This document shows, in pieces, positions 13,641 to 20,819 of a DNA stretch of 20,859 bases. The DNA is taken from assembly GCA_002503885.1 (NCBI GenBank), contig DASQ01000046.1:1-20859 (forward strand), in the 5' to 3' direction. The notes beneath the pieces are model-generated. The model was given only the letters and a program-made list of their open reading frames with translations. It searched no databases and was not told where the DNA came from. The stretch's first letter is position 1. Every line of letters begins with the position of its first letter. Source of the stretch: Methanoculleus marisnigri (lineage in GTDB: Archaea; Halobacteriota; Methanomicrobia; Methanomicrobiales; Methanoculleaceae). A program made the translations under genes and the position numbers.

Positions 13641-14516
13641 TTCGTCTCGGGGAGCGAGCAGCGGGCGCAATGCCGCCCTGACGTCGCCTTCAAGCCCCTC
13701 GATCTGCCCGACATCCCGGACGCGGTCGAGGTCGCCGATCAGCACCGGCGCGGCGGGGCGGATGCCCAGGTTCTCCATGAACGCGTCGACCACGCGGGTT
13801 ACGCAGACAAACGGTTCGGCCCCCCGTCGTCCCGCGACGGCGATGAGCAGACCCCGGGCGTGGACCTCGCTCCCCAGTACCTTCTCCCGGGCGTGGAGCC
13901 ACTGGCAGCGGTCCATCATCGCTTTGAGGGTCGCCGGGACGGTGCTGGTGTAGACGGGGGTGCATACGATTATGACGGAGGCGGATTCGAGAGCGCGGAT
14001 GATCCGGGGCATATCGTCGTCGACCGGGCAGTAGCCGTAGTCGTAGCAGGTGTAGCAGCCGGTGCATGCCCTGATGTTCATATCCTGCAGGTAAAAGACC
14101 CGGGAAGAGAGGCCCGCCCGGCCGGCCTCGTCGTCGCACCACGACGCAATCTTCGCGGAGTTCCCAAACCGGCGCGGGCTCCCCTGCAGGATGACGACGT
14201 CGGCCGTGCCGCCGCCCGGGAGCGGGCGGGTGAAGAGACGGGGATGGGTGTAGATGTGGGGGCGGGACGCAACGTCGTGCGCGAGCCGGGAGAAGACGAT
14301 CTCCGCCACCTCCCGGGTATCGAAGAGGGAGCCCGGCGGCGCCTCGTAGGAGTTGATCGCGTAGGTGTAGACCGTCTCGGTGCCGCGGAGGACCTCGACG
14401 GTATACCGGATCATGCCCGGATAGATGCTGCCTAAGTCATCGAGGAGGAGCCTGACGGTAAACGTCCCCTCAGGCGTCTCGATGGATTGGATCTTCTCCG
14501 CCGCGCTCTCGACCAT
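13635..14516 (-). CDS. Iron-sulfur flavoprotein (Isf / NADPH-dependent FMN reductase family) with extra N-terminal domain
   Basis: The C-terminal two thirds is a flavodoxin-like FMN-binding domain of the Isf family, electron carriers found widely in methanogens and thought to reduce oxygen species or small redox partners. It has VVILQGSPRRFGNSAK (about 107-122) for FMN phosphate binding, and the compact cluster motif C151-x2-C154-x2-C157-x5-C163, which in Isf binds a [4Fe-4S] cluster. VCTPVYTSTVPATLKAMMDR follows, the usual flavin-side loop and dimer helix. About 100 residues precede the FMN domain and are not part of standard Isf; I cannot assign them. The start is chosen at 14516 because GGAG (14526-14523) is six bases upstream; ATG 14519 and TTG 14546 are alternatives. 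It is divergent from carA. Confidence 0.88.
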   Translation of the reverse strand: MVESAAEKIQSIETPEGTFTVRLLLDDLGSIYPGMIRYTVEVLRGTETVYTYAINSYEAPPGSLFDTREVAEIVFSRLAHDVASRPHIYTHPRLFTRPLPGGGTADVVILQGSPRRFGNSAKIASWCDDEAGRAGLSSRVFYLQDMNIRACTGCYTCYDYGYCPVDDDMPRIIRALESASVIIVCTPVYTSTVPATLKAMMDRCQWLHAREKVLGSEVHARGLLIAVAGRRGAEPFVCVTRVVDAFMENLGIRPAAPVLIGDLDRVRDVGQIEGLEGDVRAALRPLLAPRDEE

Positions 14517-14546
14517 CATGTGCTCCTGGCGTTCAACCGCCTTCAA

Positions 14547-14580
14547 TGTTTCGGGTAGCCGGGAGCCCGCTGTTTCGGGT
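14547..14580. repeat. Direct repeat TGTTTCGGGT x2 flanking a small dyad
   Basis: Two identical 10-base copies at 14547-14556 and 14571-14580, 24 bases start to start, enclose CGGG-AG-CCCG. They lie in the leader of the iron-sulfur flavoprotein gene, between it and carA, and could be a binding site for a regulator spanning about two helical turns. Confidence 0.5.
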
Positions 14581-14621
14581 TTCCAGAAGGGGTGCAGAGG
14601 CGGGCGTTCGATCCGTCATTA

Positions 14622-14634
14622 CCGTTAATAAGGA
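14622..14634. promoter_or_regulatory. Shared AT element for carAB and the iron-sulfur flavoprotein
   Basis: CCGTTAATAAGGA reads as TTAATAA rightward, about 30 bases before the carA ATG, and as CCTTATTAAC leftward towards the flavoprotein gene. It is the only AT-rich TATA-like block in the 144-base divergent gap. For carA it predicts a very short leader. Confidence 0.5.
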
Positions 14635-14660
14635 ATCTGATCCACATGGTATGGTAATTC

Positions 14661-15716
14661 ATGAAGGCGGTTCTGGGTCTTGAAGACGGAACATTTGTTG
14701 TAGGGAATGGTTTTGGCGTTGAGGGGGCATGTTCCGGTGAACTCGTCTTCACGACGCAGATGACCGGTTACATGGAGGCATTGACTGACCCCAGTTATGC
14801 CGGGCAACTTTTAATGTTTACATATCCCCTCATCGGGAATTACGGGGTCGATCTCCAGAATTTTGAGAGTCCGCGGGTTCACGCGCGCGGCTGCATCGCA
14901 CGTGAGATCGCCGCGGCGCCCGCGGCAGAACCCTCGGTTGCGGAATATTTTGAAGAAAACGGCCTTCTCGGGATATCGGGCGTCGATACCCGCAGTCTGA
15001 CGATAAAGACCCGGACGTCCGGCACCCTCCGGGCATCTCTCATCGTCGGCAGTGAGGATGGAGAAGAAGCGGTCCGGCGCGCCCGGGCCGTCTCCCCGAT
15101 CAGCGACGTCGACCTCATCGGGAGCGTCTCCTGCCCCGAGCCGTACCGGATCAGCGGACCCGGAAAACGGATCGCCGTCATCGACCTCGGAGTAAAACGG
15201 CATATCCTTGCAAGCCTCAACTCCCGCGGCGCCGACATCCACGTCTTTTCGCACACCGCTACACCGGACGAGGTGATGGCGGCAGAACCCGACGCACTCT
15301 TCATCACCAACGGCCCCGGCGACCCGAGGAGGGCAACGCACGCCATCCGGTGCATCCGGGACCTGACCGGTGAATTGCCGGTCATCGGCATCTGCATGGG
15401 CATCCAGGTGGCTGCCCTGGCTCTCGGTGCCGAGACCTACAAGATGAAGTTCGGTCACCGGGGAACAAACCAGCCGGTCCGCTACCAGGACGGGTGCATC
15501 TACATCACCACGCAGAACCACGGTTTTGCGGTGGATGAAGAGACCCTGCCTGAGGGATGCGCTGTCTCGTACCGGAACGTGAACGACGGCACGGTCGAGG
15601 GGTTCGAGAACGCCGACCTCAATATCACCTGCGTCCAGTTCCACCCGGAGGCGCACGGCGGGCCCCGGGATACGGAGATACACTTCTTTGACCGCATCTA
15701 TAAGGAGATTCCATAA
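14661..15716 (+). CDS. carA: Carbamoyl-phosphate synthase small (glutaminase) subunit
   Basis: It hydrolyses glutamine and channels ammonia to CarB for carbamoyl phosphate, used in arginine and pyrimidine synthesis. The 351-aa protein has the N-terminal CPSase small-subunit domain (about 1-140; GELVFTTQMTGYMEALTDPSY). It then has a class-I amidotransferase domain with the triad C245 (GICMGIQ), H328 and E330 (QFHPEAHGG), plus the FITNGPGDP and HRGTNQPV blocks. Length is slightly short of the bacterial 380 aa, as usual in archaea. The ATG at 14661 matches the family start; the ribosome site is weak and a TATA-like block is 30 bases upstream. Its TAA shares one base with the carB ATG. Confidence 0.97.
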   Translation: MKAVLGLEDGTFVVGNGFGVEGACSGELVFTTQMTGYMEALTDPSYAGQLLMFTYPLIGNYGVDLQNFESPRVHARGCIAREIAAAPAAEPSVAEYFEENGLLGISGVDTRSLTIKTRTSGTLRASLIVGSEDGEEAVRRARAVSPISDVDLIGSVSCPEPYRISGPGKRIAVIDLGVKRHILASLNSRGADIHVFSHTATPDEVMAAEPDALFITNGPGDPRRATHAIRCIRDLTGELPVIGICMGIQVAALALGAETYKMKFGHRGTNQPVRYQDGCIYITTQNHGFAVDEETLPEGCAVSYRNVNDGTVEGFENADLNITCVQFHPEAHGGPRDTEIHFFDRIYKEIP

Positions 15717-18700
15717 TGCCGAAGAAGTCACACATCAAGAAAGTCCTCATCATTGGTTCCGGGCCTATCCAGATCGGACAGGCTGCGGAGTTTGATTTCT
15801 CGGGGTCGCAGGCCTGCCGCGCGCTCCGGGAAGAGGGCGTCAAGGTCGTCCTCGTGAACTCGAACCCGGCGACGATTCAGACCGACCCCGATACCGCGGA
15901 CGTCATCTACATCGAGCCCCTGAAGGCCGATATCATAGCAAAGATCATCAAGAAGGAGAAGCCGGACGGGATCCTGAGCGGCATGGGCGGCCAGACCGGC
16001 CTGAACATGACGGCGGAACTCGCGGAGATGGGTGCGCTCGAGGGCGTGGAGATCCTCGGGACGCCGCTTGAGGCGATCTACCGGGGAGAAGACCGGGAGC
16101 AGTTCCGGGACCTGATGAATGTCATCGGCGAACCTGTCCCCCGGAGCATGATCCTCGAGAACATGAACCAGATCGACGAGGCAATCCGGGAGGTCGGTCT
16201 CCCCGTGATCATCAGGCCGGCGTATACCCTGGGCGGTTCCGGCGGCGGCGTGGCGCACACGCCCGAAGAGATGCGGCGGATCATCGAGATCGGCCTCAAC
16301 CGTTCCCGGATCCACCAGGTCCTGGTGGAAGAGAGCGTCGCCGGGTGGAAGGAGATCGAGTTCGAGGTGATGCGGGACGCATCCGATACCTGTATCATCG
16401 TCTGCGGCATGGAGAATGTCGACCCGATGGGTATCCACACCGGCGAGAGCGTGGTCGTTGCGCCTATCCTCACCCTGCGGGACGACGAGTTCCAGACGCT
16501 CCGGACCGCCGCTATCCGGATCATCCGGGCGCTTGACGTACAGGGCGGGTGCAACATCCAGTTCGCCTATAAAGACGGCGACTACCGGGTCATCGAGGTG
16601 AACCCCCGGGTCTCGCGTTCGTCTGCGCTCGCGTCCAAGGCGACCGGATACCCGATCGCCCGGGTGGCGGCCAAGATCGCCATTGGCCTCCGGCTCGACG
16701 AGATCATGAACCCCGTGACCGGCGTCACCCCGGCATCCTTCGAGCCCGCCATCGACTACGTGGTGGTGAAGGTGCCGCGGTGGCCCTTTGACAAGTTCAA
16801 GTCCGCAGACCGGACGCTCACCACGGCGATGAAGAGCACCGGCGAGGTGATGGCGATCGGGCGGACGGTTGAGGAGGCGTTCAAGAAGGCGCTCCGGTCG
16901 CTCGATAACGATATGCAGCGGCACACGAGCCCAAGCGAGATCCGGATGATCCTTACGTCTCCGACGGACGAGCGGTTCGGGTGCCTCTTCGATGCCTTCC
17001 GCGAGGGATTCACGGTCAGGGAGGTTGCAGACCTCACTGCCATCACGCCGTTCTTCCTTGAGAAGATCAAGAATATCGTGGACCTCGAACGGAAACTCGA
17101 GACCGCTTTTGCACCCGAGGATGTCAGGGGCGCGAAGCGTTACGGCTTCTCGGACGAGGAGTTGCAGGCGCTTACGGGAAAGACCGTCGATGAGATCGGG
17201 GCCCTGGCCGGGAGTCCGACTTACAAGATGGTGGACACCTGCGCCGCCGAGTTCCCGGCCACCACGCCCTACTTCTACTCCACCTGGGAGGACGGGTGCG
17301 AACTGACCCGGAACGGCGCCAGAAAGGTGCTGATCCTCGGTTCCGGACCGATCCGGATCGGCCAGGGGATCGAGTTCGACTACTGCACCGTCCACGCGGT
17401 GATGGCGCTCCGCGAGGAAGAGGGGATCGAGGTCCATATCGTCAACAACAACCCCGAGACGGTCTCGACCGACGCCGATACATCCGACCGGCTCTTCTTT
17501 GAGCCGATGCAACTCGAGGACGTCATAAACATCCTCAAAAAGGACGAGTACTACGGTGTCATGGTCCAGTTCGGCGGCCAGAACTCGGTGAACCTGGCCA
17601 TGCCGCTGGACGCGGAGATCAAGCGTCTCGGCCTTGCAACGAAGATCCTCGGCACGTCGCCCGACGCCATGGATGCGGCGGAAGACCGCGACCGGTTCAG
17701 CCGGCTCCTCACCCGGCTCGATATACCCAGTCCGGCGAACAGTTCCGCCTACTCGGAGGAGGAGGCGCGGAAGATGGCCGAAGCGATCGGCTACCCGGTC
17801 CTGGTCAGGCCGTCCTACGTCCTCGGCGGGCGGGCGATGGAGCTCGTCCACGACGCGACCGAACTTGAGAGTTATATCAAAGAGGCCGTCCGGGTGAGCA
17901 AGAAGCACCCGGTGCTGATCGACTCGTTCCTCCAGAGCGCTGTTGAGATCGACGTCGACGCGGTCTGCGACGGGACGGACACTCTGATCGGCGGCATCAT
18001 GGAGCATATCGAGTGGGCCGGGGTCCACTCCGGCGACTCGGCCTGCGTCATCCCGTCGCAGTCCCTCTCGCCCTCGGTGATCGCGCGGGTGCGCGACTAC
18101 ACGAAGAAGATCGCTCTCGGCCTCGGGGTCGTCGGGCTGATCAACATCCAGTACGCGGTCCGAAACGACGTGGTCTATGTGCTGGAGGCGAACCCGCGTG
18201 CGAGCCGGACCGTCCCGTTCGTCGCGAAGGCAACGGGCATCGCGCTCGCGAAACTCGCGGCAAAGGTGATGGTCGGCAGGAAACTTGCCGATATGGACGT
18301 CGCCGAGCCCGAGATCGAGCACGTAGCGGTGAAGGAGGTACTCCTGCCCTTCAACAGACTCCCCGGCGTGGACACCGTGCTCGGGCCGGAGATGAAGAGC
18401 ACCGGCGAGGTGATGGGCATCGATTACGACTTCGGCCGGGCCTACTACAAGGCATGCACCGCGGCGGACAACACCCTGCCGACGACCGGGAACGTCTTCA
18501 TCTCGGTGACGGACGAGCAGAAGGAGGAACTCCTGCCCGTCGCGCGGAAACTCCGGGAACTTGGCCTCGCGCTCTACGGCACGAGCGGGACGGTCGACTT
18601 CCTCACCCAGAACGGCATCGAGGCAAATCTGGTCAGGAAGGTCCAGGAAGGCTCCCCGAACGTCATCGATGCCATGCGGTCCGGCGGGATCCGGCTGATC

Positions 18701-18886
18701 ATCAACACCCCGGCGGACAAGGCGTCCCGGCAGGACCACATCCAGATCATGCGGGCCGCCGTCGATTACGGCATCCCTTACATCACCACGCTCCAGGCGG
18801 CCCGGGCCGCGGCGATGGCGATCGATGCCATCAAGCGCGAGGAGATCACCCTCGAGCCGCTCAGCCACTACATCGGCCCGGCGTAA
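15716..18886 (+). CDS. carB: Carbamoyl-phosphate synthase large subunit
   Basis: It makes carbamoyl phosphate from bicarbonate, ammonia and two ATP, with CarA supplying ammonia. The 1056-aa protein is full length and shows the internal duplication of the family: IIGSGPIQIGQAAEFDFSG near residue 12 and ILGSGPIRIGQGIEFDYC near residue 540. Each is followed by an ATP-grasp domain (MGGQTGLNM and FGGQNSVNLA loops; EVNPRVSRSSALASKATGYP and EANPRASRTVPFVAKATGI). The last 130 or so residues form the MGS-like allosteric domain. AAGGAG (15702-15707) sits eight bases before the ATG, and the TAATG overlap with carA indicates coupled translation for equal subunits. No frame breaks are seen. Confidence 0.98.
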   Translation: MPKKSHIKKVLIIGSGPIQIGQAAEFDFSGSQACRALREEGVKVVLVNSNPATIQTDPDTADVIYIEPLKADIIAKIIKKEKPDGILSGMGGQTGLNMTAELAEMGALEGVEILGTPLEAIYRGEDREQFRDLMNVIGEPVPRSMILENMNQIDEAIREVGLPVIIRPAYTLGGSGGGVAHTPEEMRRIIEIGLNRSRIHQVLVEESVAGWKEIEFEVMRDASDTCIIVCGMENVDPMGIHTGESVVVAPILTLRDDEFQTLRTAAIRIIRALDVQGGCNIQFAYKDGDYRVIEVNPRVSRSSALASKATGYPIARVAAKIAIGLRLDEIMNPVTGVTPASFEPAIDYVVVKVPRWPFDKFKSADRTLTTAMKSTGEVMAIGRTVEEAFKKALRSLDNDMQRHTSPSEIRMILTSPTDERFGCLFDAFREGFTVREVADLTAITPFFLEKIKNIVDLERKLETAFAPEDVRGAKRYGFSDEELQALTGKTVDEIGALAGSPTYKMVDTCAAEFPATTPYFYSTWEDGCELTRNGARKVLILGSGPIRIGQGIEFDYCTVHAVMALREEEGIEVHIVNNNPETVSTDADTSDRLFFEPMQLEDVINILKKDEYYGVMVQFGGQNSVNLAMPLDAEIKRLGLATKILGTSPDAMDAAEDRDRFSRLLTRLDIPSPANSSAYSEEEARKMAEAIGYPVLVRPSYVLGGRAMELVHDATELESYIKEAVRVSKKHPVLIDSFLQSAVEIDVDAVCDGTDTLIGGIMEHIEWAGVHSGDSACVIPSQSLSPSVIARVRDYTKKIALGLGVVGLINIQYAVRNDVVYVLEANPRASRTVPFVAKATGIALAKLAAKVMVGRKLADMDVAEPEIEHVAVKEVLLPFNRLPGVDTVLGPEMKSTGEVMGIDYDFGRAYYKACTAADNTLPTTGNVFISVTDEQKEELLPVARKLRELGLALYGTSGTVDFLTQNGIEANLVRKVQEGSPNVIDAMRSGGIRLIINTPADKASRQDHIQIMRAAVDYGIPYITTLQAARAAAMAIDAIKREEITLEPLSHYIGPA

Positions 18887-18890
18887 TCGG

Positions 18891-18911
18891 GTGTCCCACA
18901 CAACCTTTTTT
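18891..18911 (+). terminator. Terminator of carAB
   Basis: GTGT-CCC-ACAC (18891-18901) is a short stem five bases after the carB stop codon, followed by AACC and six T (18906-18911). A further seven-T run at 19067-19073 may act as a back-up. Confidence 0.55.
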
Positions 18912-18978
18912 GTCCGATTGTTATCTTCTCGCCGCTCCGGGCCGGTGGACCCACGGGGTGATCCTGTTCGATGTCGTG

Positions 18979-19002
18979 AAAAAAGGGTTCTGTTGAAACC
19001 CT
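18979..19002 (-). terminator. Leftward hairpin terminator facing carAB
   Basis: On the minus strand AGGGTT-7-AACCCT (19002-18984) is a perfect 6-bp stem followed at once by TTTTTT (overlapping the stem end, 18984-18979). It would stop leftward read-through from the substrate-binding protein gene or from the repeats before it enters carB antisense. Confidence 0.6.
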
Positions 19003-19094
19003 ATTCTGGTCTTCATCCTTACCCTGATGAAGCTGGTGCCGGACCCGGCTTGTCCCCGGGACGACCTTTTTTTCTCGGGCATCTCCTCATGCAG

Positions 19095-19199
19095 TGGACC
19101 GTGGTGGCTATCGCCATTGGGGGTGGGGCTGACGGGGCGGGGGAGCCCCCCTCCCCTGTCTCGCGTGAAGATCCGCAGACCTCATCGACCCCACCCCGC
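19095..19199 (+). repeat. Dispersed 105-bp nested-hairpin repeat, copy B
   Basis: It shares TGGACCGTGG, the TATCGCCATTGGGGGTGGGG region, GCTGACGGGG, the CCCCCTCCCC arm, GTCTC and the terminal CCCCACCCCGC with copies A and C, and has the same 105-base length as copy A. The outer arms GGGGTGGGG and CCCCACCCC can pair around the inner hairpin. Confidence 0.75.
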
Positions 19200-19290
19200 C
19201 CGGCCTCTCTCTCTCACCTTGCCATCCGGACCGGGGCAGATACCCTGCCACGGTGGCGATGTAAATGCGGGAGGATTAACATAAGGTTTC

Positions 19291-19393
19291 GCGGGGTGGG
19301 GGCTACAGTTAGAAGCTTACATGGTAGAGACAGGGGAGGGGGCGTGCCCCCTCCCCGTCAGCCCCACCCCGCGAGGCGATACCCCACGGTCCA
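19291..19393 (-). repeat. Dispersed 105-bp nested-hairpin repeat, copy C (inverted)
   Basis: This is the clearest copy. The inner stem GGGGAGGGGGC-GT-GCCCCCTCCCC (19333-19356) is perfect over 11 bp. The outer arms CGCGGGGTGGGG (19290-19301) and CCCCACCCCGCG (19362-19373) are perfect over 12 bp. It lies 91 bases from copy B in opposite orientation, so the two copies together can also form a long cruciform. Confidence 0.78.
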
Positions 19394-19565
19394 CAGTATG
19401 GGAAAACCTGAAAATGAACAGGGTTCCGGCTCACTACCGGGATAGGGCTTCCTACAGCATCGCCATGGCTGCCCCGCTCCTCAGGAAGGAGAGGAGGCCG
19501 AAGGCCAGGCGGAGTGAGTGCCACCAGATAACAAGCCGGCAGGATACGTGAAGCGTTTAGATCGA

Positions 19566-19580
19566 GCAAAAAAGAGGGGA
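19566..19580 (-). terminator. Poly-T terminator of the substrate-binding protein gene
   Basis: Immediately after the TAA stop the leftward strand reads TCCCCTC then six T (19573-19568). There is no strong stem, as is common in archaea. Confidence 0.55.
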
Positions 19581-20456
19581 TTATGCTGTCCCGAGCCAGA
19601 CCTGGACTTTCTCGGGGTTGGCATCGACCCATGCCTTCGCGGCTTCCTCTTCAGGCATGCCGCCGGCGATATCGGTCATGACCGAGGCGATATCCTCGCT
19701 GGTCCACTCGAACCGGGTCAGGATGCCGTAGGCCTCCGGGTCGTCGGTCGCGAGACCCTGCCGTGCAAGGGTCACGATGTCCTCGGCCCCGCCGTAGACA
19801 CCCTTCGGGTCGTCAAGGAACTTGAGGTCGTAGCGGCCGAACTTCCAGTGTGGCGACCACCCGGTCACCGCGACCCACTCCTCATCGTTGATGGAGGAGC
19901 CCAGCTCCGCCGCCATGCCAGCACTGCTGCTGGCAACCAGCTCGTAATCGAGACCGTACTCATCGATGGCCTGCTCGGTCCGGGCCATGATGCCCGCACC
20001 GGGTTCGATGCCGACGATCCTGCCGCCGAACTGATCGGCGACGCCGTTCATCTCCTCGATCGAGTCGATGGTCACGTAGGTGGGGACGACGAGTCCGATG
20101 CGTGCCGCTCCGGGGATGTTCTCATTGACGTAGTCGATACGGTCGCCGTACTGCTCCCAGTAACTTTCATGGGTGTGCGGGAGCCATCCGGTCGTCGTGA
20201 AGTCGACGTCGCCGTTGGCGAGCGCCTGGAAGAGCGGTCCTGCGTCGACTGCGACCAGGGTGACGTCATAGCCTGCCTCTTCAAAGACCTGCTTCATCAC
20301 GTTGGTGCTGGCGATGGCGCAGTCCCAGGTGACGTACCCGATGCTGATCTCCTTTTTGGGCCCGGTTGCCTGTGTGTCGGTGCAACCGGCGGAGAAGAGG
20401 CAGAGCACCAGGACGATACCTGTCAGTGCGAGTGCGCTTCTCATCTTATAAACCAT
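19581..20456 (-). CDS. Glycine betaine/proline-type ABC transporter substrate-binding lipoprotein (OpuAC/ProX family)
   Basis: It binds a quaternary-ammonium solute, probably betaine, outside the membrane and hands it to an ABC permease. The 291-aa protein has an N-terminal signal with a lipobox LFSAGC (C25), so it is likely a membrane-anchored lipoprotein. The mature part is an OpuAC-type two-lobe protein with tryptophan-rich loops: YVTWDCAIAST (W44), TGWLPHTHESYWEQYG (W91, W100) and TGWSPHWKFGRYDLKFL, which would supply the aromatic cage for a trimethylammonium group. The ATG at 20456 is chosen because GGTGA (20466-20462) is five bases upstream; GTG 20465 and ATG 20444 are alternatives. No permease or ATPase gene is beside it: a terminator follows and an IS element lies upstream. 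The substrate (betaine, choline, other) cannot be settled from sequence alone. Confidence 0.92.
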   Translation of the reverse strand: MVYKMRSALALTGIVLVLCLFSAGCTDTQATGPKKEISIGYVTWDCAIASTNVMKQVFEEAGYDVTLVAVDAGPLFQALANGDVDFTTTGWLPHTHESYWEQYGDRIDYVNENIPGAARIGLVVPTYVTIDSIEEMNGVADQFGGRIVGIEPGAGIMARTEQAIDEYGLDYELVASSSAGMAAELGSSINDEEWVAVTGWSPHWKFGRYDLKFLDDPKGVYGGAEDIVTLARQGLATDDPEAYGILTRFEWTSEDIASVMTDIAGGMPEEEAAKAWVDANPEKVQVWLGTA

Positions 20457-20477
20457 ACATATCACCTTGTAGTTTTT

Positions 20478-20504
20478 GCCGCGAGACCGCGGCTAAATGG
20501 CATT
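20478..20504 (-). promoter_or_regulatory. Promoter region and dyad of the substrate-binding protein gene
   Basis: Leftward, GCCATTTAGCC (a weak TATA-like block, about 20501-20491) partly overlaps a perfect inverted repeat GCCGCG-4-CGCGGC (20478-20493), which is placed at about the transcript start and 22 bases before the ATG. This is an operator-like position; an osmotic regulator would be one candidate. Confidence 0.4.
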
Positions 20505-20692
20505 CAGAGCCCGGCTAAGTGGGGTTCCGGGATCTCACGAACTGTCCGGACGACGTATGCGCCGATAGGCCGGAGATAGAGCAGAGGTGGCGGTATGTGC
20601 CACTCCTGGCGTGTTTGCACCCCAGGGCAAAAAGGCCAGATTTTGACCGCTTCAACGTATGGCCCTAACCTTATTTAGGTTTTATCTTGTGG
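20505..20692. other. Intergenic region between the substrate-binding protein and the IS element
   Basis: No gene is seen. It contains an AACCT-TATTT-AGGTT dyad (20667-20681) just before the composite hairpin of the IS end; this may be a terminator, a TATA element or the edge of the mobile element. Confidence 0.4.
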
Positions 20693-20789
20693 GGGTGAAG
20701 GGGGCGGAGCGGGAAGACCCCACCCTTCAGGGTGGGGATGAAAGCGAAGCCGCCCTTCGTCACCCTCTCGGAGAGATTACCGGAAACTA

Positions 20790-20803
20790 CATCTTATTAT
20801 AAG
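20790..20803 (+). promoter_or_regulatory. TATA box of tnpB
   Basis: CATCTTATTATAAG is a strong archaeal TATA match centred about 25 bases before the tnpB ATG, with no ribosome site between. It predicts a leaderless tnpB transcript. Confidence 0.5.
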
Positions 20804-20819
20804 GCCCAATAGTATTCGT

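Larger units (their letters stand above)
18912..19567. other. Intergenic region between carB and the substrate-binding protein gene
   Basis: No gene is supported. The region holds a leftward terminator (18979-19002), a seven-T run on the plus strand (19067-19073), and two facing copies of the 105-bp repeat (19095-19199 and 19291-19393). The open frames crossing it run through the repeats and read as low-complexity Pro/Arg/Gly. Confidence 0.6.

Noticed and set aside
15728..18901. Open frame of 1057 codons fully antisense to carB
   Set aside because: It mirrors carB codon by codon and arises from strong GC bias at third positions. Its product is rich in Arg, Asp, Val and His with no recognisable domain, and carB itself is beyond doubt.
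19321..19551. Rightward small open frame near repeat copy C
   Set aside because: It starts inside the repeat and reads through the hairpin; Pro/Arg-rich with no start context.
20693..20765. CRISPR repeat
   Set aside because: The hairpin is single-copy here with no spacers or second repeat; the tnpB start downstream explains it as an IS end.
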